Shown: positions 1 to 6,477 of the stretch, in pieces | How the letters are laid out: each line of letters begins with the position of its first letter | Numbering within the stretch: the first letter of the stretch is position 1 | Assembly: GCA_017963875.1 (NCBI GenBank) | Contig: JAGCTA010000310.1 | Span: 1 to 6,804 of the forward strand | Source of the DNA: Victivallales bacterium | GTDB lineage: Bacteria; Verrucomicrobiota; Lentisphaeria; Oligosphaerales; Oligosphaeraceae | DNA length: 6,804 nucleotides | Reading direction: 5' to 3' | Translations under genes and position numbers: made by a program | Notes under the pieces: generated by a model | What the model was told of the DNA's origin: nothing | Databases searched by the model: none | What the model saw: the letters and a program-made list of their open reading frames with translations, nothing else

Positions 1-117
1 GTCCGCAACTGGGATGACACGGTCGCCCGCGTCAAGGCCAATTGGGAAACGACCCCGTTCAGCGTCTCCGCGCCTGGCTGGAAAGCGCTGGATAATAACA
101 TCTGGCAAAAAATGTAA
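1..117 (+). CDS. C-terminal 38 codons of an unidentified protein (5' truncated)
   Basis: Reading frame 1 is open from the window edge to a TAA at 115-117 and encodes 38 residues beginning VRNWDDTVARVKANWETT and ending NNIWQKM. Frame, GC-rich wobble positions and the clean stop before an AT-rich gap all suggest a real coding end rather than a chance ORF. The tail is rich in Trp (four in 38 residues) and has no motif that I recognise; a soluble enzyme is plausible but that is a guess. It lies on the same strand as the EF-G gene, 102 nt upstream, and is separated from it by an inverted repeat that may terminate its transcript. Confidence 0.6.
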   Translation, partial: VRNWDDTVARVKANWETTPFSVSAPGWKALDNNIWQKM

Positions 118-147
118 CCTGAATCCGTAGAATTACTAATTCAGACA

Positions 148-176
148 TTATGAAGTCATGAAAAACACCTTATATT
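148..176 (+). promoter_or_regulatory. Candidate sigma70-type promoter for the EF-G/uvrB/GH28 cluster
   Basis: TTATGA at 148-153 and TATATT at 171-176 are 17 nt apart. The -35 box is weak (three of six matches to consensus); the -10 box is better. The predicted start, near 183, would give a leader of about 37 nt before the EF-G start. The -10 lies in the loop of the inverted repeat, with one arm over the spacer and the other over the start site, the geometry expected of a repressed promoter. This is position-based inference. Confidence 0.3.
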
Positions 177-197
177 ATAGGGTGATTTTCATGACTT
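153..197. repeat. 17-bp imperfect inverted repeat, candidate operator or terminator
   Basis: Left arm 153-169 (AAGTCATGAAAAACACC) and right arm 181-197 (GGTGATTTTCATGACTT) are reverse complements except for one A/A mismatch, with an 11-nt AT-rich loop at 170-180. Such an arm length is far beyond chance in a 100-nt gap. Two readings are possible. It may be a long AT-rich stem ending the upstream gene, since T-rich sequence follows at 196-206. Or it may be a two-fold symmetric binding site for a repressor, since the loop holds a -10-like TATATT. The sequence alone does not separate them. Confidence 0.7.
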
Positions 198-219
198 TAA
201 CTTTTTCACGGTATCTGAC

Positions 220-2250
220 ATGCAAGCGATTGACAAAATTCGGAACATCAGCATCATCGCCCACATTGATGCAGGCAAGACAAGCACCACGGAAGGTTTT
301 CTTTTCTACTCAGGGCTGACACACCGCTATGGCAACATCGACGACGGCACGACAGTCATGGATTTCTTGCCAGAAGAGCGTGCGCGTGGCATCACCATCG
401 CCGCCGCTGCGGCATCCATCCCTTGGCAGGACTGCATGATTCACCTTATCGACACGCCTGGACACATCGATTTCACAGCAGAAGTCGAACGGTCTTTGCG
501 AGTCATCGACGGAGCCGCCGTGATTTTCTCCGCCGTCGAAGGCGTGGAAGCGCAGAGTGAAAAAGTCTGGCATCAGGCGGACAACTATGGCGTGCCAAAA
601 ATCGCATTCGTCAACAAAATGGACCGCATCGGAGCATCGTTTAGCCGCACCGTGGAACAGATTGACACCAAATTCGGCAATTGCGCGCTTCCTGTCTATT
701 GGCCAAACGGAGAGGAAAACGCCTTTTCCTGCATGATTGACATCATTAAACGCGAACTGGTCACGTTCAGCGGCGAACGAAACAGCGAAATCAATCGCGC
801 CCCATTGCCTGACGAGTACGCTGACACATGGAAAATGGCCCATGACCGTCTGATTGAACGACTTGCGGATTACTCGGATGACATCGCGGAACTTTTCCTG
901 GCAGAAGAGGATGTCCCCGAGGACTTGTTGCGAAAGGAAATCAGGAGACTGACTCTTGAACGCAAAATCGTCCCCGTGTATGTCGGCTCCGCAAAAAAGA
1001 ACCTTGGAGTACAACTTCTCGCAGACGGCGTCATCGAATTTCTCCCGTCCCCAGCGGATGTACCTCCGCACAAGGCTTTTTCAACAAAGACCGATGAAGA
1101 GCAGGAAATCCCATGTGACGCATCTAAGCCGTTTTCTGGGCTCATTTTTAAGGTCAATGCATCGACAACGGCCGATCTCTTCTACCTGCGAATCTATTCT
1201 GGAAAATTGCATGGCAATGACCAATTGCTCAACTCGCGAACTGGTGAAAAAGTCCGCACAAAGCAACTATTCAAAATCTATGCGAAATCAACGGAAGTCA
1301 TTGAAGAAGCAGGACCTGGCGACATCGTCGGACTCTCTGGACTGAAGGGATGCGGCATCGGCGATACGCTCTGTGACCCCAAACACCCCGTCGCTTTTGA
1401 GAAAATCACCTTCCCCGAACCAGTCATCTCAATGGTTGTCGAGCCGAAATTCAGCAAAGACAAGGACAAACTGGATGAAATCCTCGATTTGCTTTGCCGT
1501 GAAGACCAGACACTCAAGCGGAGCACTGCGGAGGATACGGGACAACGCCTGCTGTCAGGCATGGGCGAACTGCATCTTGAAGTCAGTCTAAAGCGAGTTT
1601 CGACAGATTTCAACTGTGAAATACGAGTCGGCGAACCGCGTGTCGCCTTCCGTGAAACCCTTAATGGCGAATGCAAGGAGAATGTCGTATTCGAGCGTTC
1701 CATCGGCGACCAGCAAGTCTATGCTGAAGTCACGGTATCGTTTAGACCGTTGTCGTCTGGCGAACAGTTCTTTGATATTAAGAATACCATCAAGGGCGGA
1801 CAGAACATTCCCAAGTCCTTCATTGCTTCAGCGGAACGTGCTCTGATAGACGGTCTCCACACAGGCGGACTCAAAGGCTATCCGCTCATCTATGTCGGTG
1901 CGACGATTGAAGATATCAAGTTTTCACAGGAGCAGACCACGGACGGCGCAGTCGCAGGAGCCGTTTTGCAAGCCATTGAGCAGGCTCTCCACCGCGTCGG
2001 AACGGTCATCCTGGAACCTTTGATGCACTTGGAAGTCCTTACGCCAGAAGACACTGTGGGAGAGGTCAGCGTTTATCTCCAGCCTCGCCGTGCAGTCATT
2101 CGAGACATCGTCGCCCTTGGGAGCATGAAAAAAATCATCTGCGAAGTCCCCTTGGCTGAAATGTTCGGTTTCGGCAAGGCGCTGCCACGGCTATCAGGTG
2201 GGCGTGGCTCATTCTCGATGGAACCTTCTGGCTACCAGCAAATGATGTGA
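220..2250 (+). CDS. fusA: Elongation factor G paralogue, EF-G2 (spdEFG2/GFM2-like) type
   Basis: Translational GTPase of 676 aa, slightly shorter than canonical EF-G (about 690-700). The G domain shows G1 AHIDAGKT (14-21), switch I RGITI (56-60), G3 DTPGH (78-82), G4 NKMD (132-135) and G5 GSAKK (256-260). Domain II follows at roughly 300-400, domain III contains GMGELHLE (447-454), and domains IV-V fill the rest, with PLAEMFGFGKALPRL near 654-668. It is a full five-domain factor acting on the ribosome in the cytoplasm. Domain IV departs from translocating EF-G: the SGGRGQ loop is replaced by a FERSIGDQQVYAEV segment (491-504), and the tip position normally held by His (YHDVDSSE) is Ser569 in FSQEQTT. 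These changes, and the ends of domains IV-V, resemble human mitochondrial GFM2, which with RRF splits ribosomes after termination; a recycling role is inferred. The gene lacks the usual rpsL-rpsG-tuf neighbours. ATG at 220 gives the standard N-terminus (KIRNISIIAHID) but has no clear Shine-Dalgarno. The symbol fusA names the family, not the specific function. Confidence 0.93.
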   Translation: MQAIDKIRNISIIAHIDAGKTSTTEGFLFYSGLTHRYGNIDDGTTVMDFLPEERARGITIAAAAASIPWQDCMIHLIDTPGHIDFTAEVERSLRVIDGAAVIFSAVEGVEAQSEKVWHQADNYGVPKIAFVNKMDRIGASFSRTVEQIDTKFGNCALPVYWPNGEENAFSCMIDIIKRELVTFSGERNSEINRAPLPDEYADTWKMAHDRLIERLADYSDDIAELFLAEEDVPEDLLRKEIRRLTLERKIVPVYVGSAKKNLGVQLLADGVIEFLPSPADVPPHKAFSTKTDEEQEIPCDASKPFSGLIFKVNASTTADLFYLRIYSGKLHGNDQLLNSRTGEKVRTKQLFKIYAKSTEVIEEAGPGDIVGLSGLKGCGIGDTLCDPKHPVAFEKITFPEPVISMVVEPKFSKDKDKLDEILDLLCREDQTLKRSTAEDTGQRLLSGMGELHLEVSLKRVSTDFNCEIRVGEPRVAFRETLNGECKENVVFERSIGDQQVYAEVTVSFRPLSSGEQFFDIKNTIKGGQNIPKSFIASAERALIDGLHTGGLKGYPLIYVGATIEDIKFSQEQTTDGAVAGAVLQAIEQALHRVGTVILEPLMHLEVLTPEDTVGEVSVYLQPRRAVIRDIVALGSMKKIICEVPLAEMFGFGKALPRLSGGRGSFSMEPSGYQQMM

Positions 2251-2260
2251 AACAAGCATC

Positions 2261-2265
2261 GGGAG
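2261..2265 (+). promoter_or_regulatory. Shine-Dalgarno-like GGGAG before uvrB
   Basis: GGGAG lies 12 nt upstream of the ATG at 2278, a slightly long spacing. It falls inside the 27-nt gap after the EF-G stop, where no promoter is evident, which fits co-transcription of the two genes. It supports the 2278 start, which also gives the usual UvrB opening (LVSDYAPCGDQP). Confidence 0.45.
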
Positions 2266-2277
2266 CACAATACGGTC

Positions 2278-4317
2278 ATGCTGTTCGATTTGGTATCAGA
2301 CTATGCGCCATGCGGTGACCAGCCTCAGGCTATTGACATGCTTAGCAGTGGAATTGAGCGTGGCGAAAAATACCAAACGCTGTTGGGCGTAACAGGTTCT
2401 GGAAAGACATTCACAATGGCGAATGTCATTGCGAAATGCCAGCGTCCCGCGTTGGTTATTTCACATAACAAAACCCTCGCCGCACAACTCTACAGCGAAC
2501 TCAAGGCCTTCTTTCCGCACAACGCCGTCGAATATTTTGTCAGTTACTATGACTACTATCAGCCTGAAGCGTACATTCCGCAGACCGATACCTACATTGC
2601 AAAGGATTCCGCCATCAATGATGAACTGGAACGACTGAGATTGGCGGCAACGGGCTCCTTGCTGGAACGGCGTGACGTCATCGTCGTCTCGTCCGTTTCA
2701 TGTCTGTATGGCTTGGGAGCACCAGAGGACTTTGACGCCATGAAGGCAAAGGTCGTCGTCAACCAGGATATTTCCAGGGAACAACTGCTGCGGCGACTCG
2801 TGGACATCCAGTACACTCGAAATGATATTGCTCCTGTGCGCGGACAATTTCGCGTTGCAGGGGATTCACTCGAAATCTATCCGTCTCATCGTGATGATTA
2901 TGTCCGAGTTGAATTCTGGGGCGACACTGTCGAGCGTGTCACACGGCACGATGCCGTCACAAGACATGAGACCGCAGAACTCAACGAGGTTGCGGTCTTC
3001 CCTGCGAAGCACTTTGTCATGCCGCAGGAACGCTTGCAGATGGCACGCGAGCGGATTTTGGCTGAAATGGACGAGCAGGTCGCGAAATTCGAGAAGGCCA
3101 ATCGCCTCGTTGAGGCACAACGCATTTACCAGCGAACAACATACGACATGGACATGCTTATGGAAATCGGCTATTGCCAAGGCATTGAGAACTACTCACG
3201 CCATCTGGCTGGCCGCGCCGAGGGCGAACGCCCCTATACGCTGATGGATTATTTCCCCGATGACTACATCACGCTGATAGACGAATCACATGTGACTCTG
3301 CCGCAAATCCATGCAATGCATCGCGCCGACCGCAACCGCAAACAAGTGTTGGTTGACAACGGCTTCCGTCTGCCATCCGCGCTTGACAACCGCCCCGTCA
3401 CGTATGACGAATTCGAGTCCATGCAAAAGCAGACCATCTACATCTCTGCGACGCCTGGGGATTTCGAACTCAGCCGCACGACTCCCGTCGAACAGGTCGT
3501 CCGCCCGACAGGGTTGCTCGACCCGAAAATCGAAGTGCGACCGTTGGCGACTCAAGTCGATGACGTCCTCGGTGAAATCAACGACTTGGCGGCAAAGGGA
3601 CAGCGGACATTGGTCACGACACTTACCAAACGCATGGCGGAAGAACTTTCCGACTACCTGCGAACGCTCGGCGTGCGTTGCCGCTACTTGCATTCCGAAC
3701 TTGATGCCCTCGAACGCGTCGATGTCCTCAGAAGCCTTCGTTCAGGCGAATTCGACTGTCTTGTAGGCATCAATCTGCTACGGGAAGGCCTGGATTTGCC
3801 AGAAGTCGCATTAGTGGCTGTCATGGATGCCGACAAGGAGGGTTTCCTGCGCTCGACGCGCTCTTTGATTCAGACGGCGGGACGTGCCGCGCGAAATGCC
3901 GATGGGCGCGTCATTCTCTACGCCGACACTATGACGGACAGCATGAAGAATATGATTGAAATCAGCGAAAAACGCCGCGCGAAGCAGGAGGCATACAACG
4001 CTGAGCACCACATTACTCCCAAGACCATCCAGCGCAATGTCCAAAGCAGCCTAAGGCTGTACGAGGAATCGGAACGCGCGGCTGTCGCCGTCGTCGCCGA
4101 GGCTGGAGAGGACTATGATGTTCTGGAGGCGCGCCGTCAACTGGAAGAGGAGATGCACGCCGCCGCAGATGCTCTTGAATTCGAACGAGCGGCGATGCTT
4201 CGCGACCAGATCAAGGAATTGGACAAGGGTGGCAAGCCGACCATCGGCAAGCCAAAGACGCGTAGCGGCGGTTCCGAAGGACAGATCATTTCAAAAGATT
4301 CGCCATTCTTTTTGTAA
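2278..4317 (+). CDS. uvrB: UvrABC excinuclease subunit B
   Basis: DNA-damage recognition helicase-like subunit of nucleotide excision repair. It is loaded on DNA by UvrA, verifies the lesion with its beta-hairpin and then recruits UvrC for dual incision. The 679-aa length is normal. Visible in order: the N-terminal LVSDYAPCGDQPQAI; Walker A GVTGSGKT (37-44); the beta-hairpin region with YYDYYQPEAYIPQTDTY (90-106); the UvrA-interacting domain at about 150-250; Walker B/DEAD-like DESH (335-338); helicase motif IV-VI elements including LREGLDLPEV (501-510) and QTAGRAARN (532-540); and a C-terminal UVR coiled-coil motif (about 625-660, with ALEFERAAMLRDQIKELD) that binds UvrC. All key motifs look intact, so the protein should be functional. 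It follows the EF-G gene by 27 nt and precedes the GH28 gene by 23 nt. No uvrA or uvrC is in view, and no LexA-type box was recognised upstream. Confidence 0.98.
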   Translation: MLFDLVSDYAPCGDQPQAIDMLSSGIERGEKYQTLLGVTGSGKTFTMANVIAKCQRPALVISHNKTLAAQLYSELKAFFPHNAVEYFVSYYDYYQPEAYIPQTDTYIAKDSAINDELERLRLAATGSLLERRDVIVVSSVSCLYGLGAPEDFDAMKAKVVVNQDISREQLLRRLVDIQYTRNDIAPVRGQFRVAGDSLEIYPSHRDDYVRVEFWGDTVERVTRHDAVTRHETAELNEVAVFPAKHFVMPQERLQMARERILAEMDEQVAKFEKANRLVEAQRIYQRTTYDMDMLMEIGYCQGIENYSRHLAGRAEGERPYTLMDYFPDDYITLIDESHVTLPQIHAMHRADRNRKQVLVDNGFRLPSALDNRPVTYDEFESMQKQTIYISATPGDFELSRTTPVEQVVRPTGLLDPKIEVRPLATQVDDVLGEINDLAAKGQRTLVTTLTKRMAEELSDYLRTLGVRCRYLHSELDALERVDVLRSLRSGEFDCLVGINLLREGLDLPEVALVAVMDADKEGFLRSTRSLIQTAGRAARNADGRVILYADTMTDSMKNMIEISEKRRAKQEAYNAEHHITPKTIQRNVQSSLRLYEESERAAVAVVAEAGEDYDVLEARRQLEEEMHAAADALEFERAAMLRDQIKELDKGGKPTIGKPKTRSGGSEGQIISKDSPFFL

Positions 4318-4327
4318 TATATTCAAC

Positions 4328-4332
4328 AGGAG
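4328..4332 (+). promoter_or_regulatory. Strong ribosome-binding site AGGAG for the GH28 gene
   Basis: AGGAG lies 8 nt upstream of the ATG at 4341 and is the best Shine-Dalgarno in the window. It fixes the start. The 23-nt gap after uvrB leaves little room for a separate promoter. Confidence 0.75.
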
Positions 4333-4340
4333 TTAACACC

Positions 4341-5735
4341 ATGAAACTGAATATCCTCGACTTCGGTGCCGTCGGTGACGGTAAGACACTCAACACCTAC
4401 GCATTTGCGAAAGCCTGCGAAATTGCGGCGAATGCCCCTGACGGCGGAACCGTCATTATCGTTCCGCCAGGCACGTTTGTCTCAGGCACGATCGACCTGC
4501 CTTCGAACACAACGCTCCATCTCGAACTTGGCGCGACGCTCAAGGCATCCGAAAACGACAAAGACTTCAAAGCCAATCCGTTTATTTATCCTTTCAATCC
4601 CGAACTGCGCCCCAAAGGGCAGTTCAGAGGCCTTCCGCTCTATTTCATCGGTGCCACCAACCAGCATGACGTCATCATTGATGGCGATGGAACCATCGAC
4701 GGCACGGGCCATGTCTTCTGGGAAGATGTCTGCTTTGACAACAAGCCGTGGGTTCCAAACAGCCCCGACTATCCCGTCCACTACCGCGTCTTGAGGCCAA
4801 AGGCGAAACGCCCCGTCGTCATCAGTTTCTGGAAATGTGAGCGCGTCACCGTCCGTAACGTGCGCATCATCGATGCGTCCGCCTACACGGTCTGGCCGCA
4901 GGGTTGCAAAGAAGTCCGTATCCAGGACATCACCATCCGCAATCTTGTGCAGGGGCCGAATACTGACGCGCTCGACATCGACTGCTCTGAAAACGTCATC
5001 ATTTCAGGCTGCGACATCGCCGCTGGCGACGATTGCATCGCGCTGAAGTCCGACACGACGCGCATCGGGGAGAACCTCCCCTGCCGCAACATCGCCGTCT
5101 CAAACTGCATCCTCGCCTCAACAGCCTGCGGTGTCCGAATCGGCTATGAAGGCGATGGCGACATCACGGACTGCGCATTCTCCAACCTCGTCATCTACAA
5201 CACCAAAAGCGCCATCGACATGCTGTCGCTTACACCGATTCCGCGACCCGACTTCAAGAAGGGCACGACCATTGAGCGAGTCCAGTTCACCAATGTCTCC
5301 ATGCGAAATGTCGCCTGCGCGTTCCACATCTGGTGCGGCACCGAAAAAAACGACCAGCCATATACGTCCCACGTCCGCGACTTGACATTCAGCGACATCA
5401 ACGCCGTCACGCGCTGCGGTGCCTTTATCGGCTCGAAGGATGGCGCGGCCATCAAGAACGTCTCACTGCGCAATGTCCGCATCAGGCGCGATGAACATCC
5501 CTACTATGCCGACAAGGACCATCCCGACTATCCAGGCGTCTGGGCATCGAACCACCTCCCCGATGTCCTCTGGGTCCATCGCATCGAAAACCTCCACATG
5601 GACGGTGTCGATCTTGAGTCCGAATACGTCGCGAATCCAACCGCAGGCGGCAACCTCCTCCGCTGGAGCAGCATCGGTCGTTTCATCATGGACAACCAGC
5701 AGATGCCCGCCGACGGCTCCATCCCGCTGGCATGA
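4341..5735 (+). CDS. Glycoside hydrolase family 28 / pectinase-fold beta-helix protein, cytoplasmic
   Basis: Protein of 464 aa with the right-handed parallel beta-helix fold of GH28, the family of polygalacturonases and rhamnogalacturonan hydrolases. The N-terminus (ILDFGAVGDGKT, 5-16; GGTVIIVPPGTFVSGTI, 35-51; LELGATLKAS, 61-70) is the typical opening of these proteins. The acidic catalytic region is present: NTDALDID (207-214) and GDDCIALKS (229-237). The usual GHG motif with its conserved His is replaced by ACGVRIGYEGDGD (262-274), and no RIK motif follows; the equivalent stretch reads SAIDMLSLTP. This places it in an atypical GH28-like group, so substrate and even catalysis are uncertain. 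No signal peptide or membrane segment is seen, so it probably acts inside the cell, for instance on imported oligosaccharides; that is inference. It appears to be the last gene of the EF-G-uvrB run, and no transporter or other sugar-catabolic gene is next to it. A non-catalytic or isomerase-like role cannot be excluded. Confidence 0.88.
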   Translation: MKLNILDFGAVGDGKTLNTYAFAKACEIAANAPDGGTVIIVPPGTFVSGTIDLPSNTTLHLELGATLKASENDKDFKANPFIYPFNPELRPKGQFRGLPLYFIGATNQHDVIIDGDGTIDGTGHVFWEDVCFDNKPWVPNSPDYPVHYRVLRPKAKRPVVISFWKCERVTVRNVRIIDASAYTVWPQGCKEVRIQDITIRNLVQGPNTDALDIDCSENVIISGCDIAAGDDCIALKSDTTRIGENLPCRNIAVSNCILASTACGVRIGYEGDGDITDCAFSNLVIYNTKSAIDMLSLTPIPRPDFKKGTTIERVQFTNVSMRNVACAFHIWCGTEKNDQPYTSHVRDLTFSDINAVTRCGAFIGSKDGAAIKNVSLRNVRIRRDEHPYYADKDHPDYPGVWASNHLPDVLWVHRIENLHMDGVDLESEYVANPTAGGNLLRWSSIGRFIMDNQQMPADGSIPLA

Positions 5736-5752
5736 TGGCAGTAGATACAGCA

Positions 5753-5781
5753 GACGAAAGACTCGACTCATGTCTCACGTC
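5753..5781. terminator. Weak interrupted hairpin in the GH28/doc convergent gap
   Basis: GACG-AA-AGAC (5753-5762) can pair with GTCT-CA-CGTC (5772-5781) as two 4-bp helices around a 2x2 internal loop, closing a 9-nt loop. It lies between two converging genes, where a bidirectional terminator is expected, but it has no T-run on either side. It is offered as the only stem-loop seen in the 72-nt gap. Confidence 0.2.
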
Positions 5782-5807
5782 TCGACAGTCATGTCCATGC
5801 TCATCCG

Positions 5808-6194
5808 CTAACAATGCCTCTTCAGGAACTCGGCAATCTCATTCTTCTGCATTTTCCCAGACGCGACACTGAGAACCATCTCAGTGAAGTCCTCGTCAGA
5901 GGAATTGAAGTCTATCCCGTTGATGTCTAGGAACACCAGTGCAGTCATTGCGCCCGCCCGCTTGTTTCCATCAATGAATGGATGGTTTTCCGCAATGTGG
6001 AACAGGTAGGCGGCTGCCATCTCGAATACGTCCTTGTGGAGCATGATTCCCGCATACGACATTTCGGGCATGGCCACAGCAGACTTGAGCAGATCAATGT
6101 CCCTAACGCCTTGACTGCCACCGAAATGCTTAATCTGGTAGGCATGGATTTCAATCACTTCAGCCAATGTGAGAAAAAGAGGATTGTCCATCAT
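5808..6194 (-). CDS. doc: Death-on-curing (Doc) family toxin of a type II toxin-antitoxin system
   Basis: Fic/Doc-fold toxin of 128 aa, close in length to phage P1 Doc (126 aa). The catalytic motif is HPFIDGNKRAG (71-81). The Lys following Asn, where AMPylating Fic proteins have Gly, is the Doc signature; P1 Doc is a kinase that phosphorylates EF-Tu and stalls translation. Flanking helices (LAEVIEIHAYQIKHFGG, 10-26; MLHKDVFEMAAAYLFHIAEN, 51-70; ALVFLDING, 85-93) fit the family. Its ATG at 6194-6192 overlaps the antitoxin stop by 4 nt (ATGA), indicating translational coupling; GAGGA (minus strand, 6208-6204) is a good internal Shine-Dalgarno. A second Met follows immediately, so the start could be one codon later. 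The motif is intact, so the toxin is probably active and held in check by its partner. Activity on EF-Tu is inferred from the family. Confidence 0.93.
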   Translation of the reverse strand: MMDNPLFLTLAEVIEIHAYQIKHFGGSQGVRDIDLLKSAVAMPEMSYAGIMLHKDVFEMAAAYLFHIAENHPFIDGNKRAGAMTALVFLDINGIDFNSSDEDFTEMVLSVASGKMQKNEIAEFLKRHC

Positions 6195-6418
6195 TTGGCG
6201 AGTTCCTCGAATGACTTCGCGTAGCGTTTTCCAATGCGCTCAATGGATAGACGAGTCGCTTTATGGCGCGACTCGTCCCTGACGGGGGTCAGAATCAAAG
6301 CGACGCCATCCGTGGTAACATCGAAAACCGTGCCAATATCAGCATTGAGAAGTTCAAGTATGGGCCGCTCAATGACAATAGCGGCACTGTTGCCATGGCG
6401 AGTAAGTGTCTTCAGCAT
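6191..6418 (-). CDS. AbrB/MazE/SpoVT-family antitoxin paired with Doc
   Basis: Protein of 75 aa. The first 47 residues form a SpoVT-AbrB swapped-hairpin DNA-binding domain, recognisable from LTRHGNSAAIVIERPILELL (5-24) and the following GTVFDVTTDGVALILTPV. The charged C-terminus (about 50-75, RIGKRYAKSFEELAK) is the expected toxin-neutralising tail. P1 Doc is neutralised by Phd; an AbrB-type protein in this position is a common alternative pairing. It is upstream of and translationally coupled to doc, the usual order for autoregulated modules. AAGGG (minus strand, 6432-6428) supports the ATG at 6418. It is expected to repress its own promoter, with a candidate site at 6453-6477. Confidence 0.9.
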   Translation of the reverse strand: MLKTLTRHGNSAAIVIERPILELLNADIGTVFDVTTDGVALILTPVRDESRHKATRLSIERIGKRYAKSFEELAK

Positions 6419-6452
6419 CGTTGTTTTCCCTTTTTTAATGCCTTGTTATCAC

Positions 6453-6477
6453 AATGTATTTACAAAGATAATACATT
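6453..6477. promoter_or_regulatory. Candidate autoregulatory operator of the antitoxin-doc operon
   Basis: Perfect 8-bp inverted repeat AATGTATT (6453-6460) and AATACATT (6470-6477) with a 9-nt spacer, 35 nt upstream of the antitoxin start on the minus strand. The minus-strand sequence TATTAT inside the right arm resembles a -10 box, but no convincing -35 was seen. Position and symmetry suit binding of a dimeric antitoxin; this is inference. Confidence 0.4.

Noticed and set aside
310..1071. Long antisense ORF (253 codons) opposite the EF-G gene
   Set aside because: It lies wholly inside a well-supported EF-G G-domain and its translation has no family features; long minus-frame ORFs are expected opposite coding sequence with this codon use.
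220..2250. Tetracycline-resistance ribosomal protection protein as an alternative for the EF-G gene
   Set aside because: Domain IV and the C-terminus match EF-G2-type proteins better, and the TetM/TetO-type domain IV loop pattern and C-terminal helix are not seen.
2592..3180. Antisense ORFs inside uvrB
   Set aside because: They overlap conserved UvrB domains and have no recognisable products; treated as shadows.
5736..5807. Attachment site or insertion-sequence end between GH28 and doc
   Set aside because: No tRNA end, terminal inverted repeat or target duplication could be seen.
5419..5811. + strand ORF of 130 codons running past the GH28 stop
   Set aside because: It is mostly a frame shadow of the GH28 gene, the translation is low-complexity Ser/Thr/Arg-rich, and no ribosome-binding site is seen.
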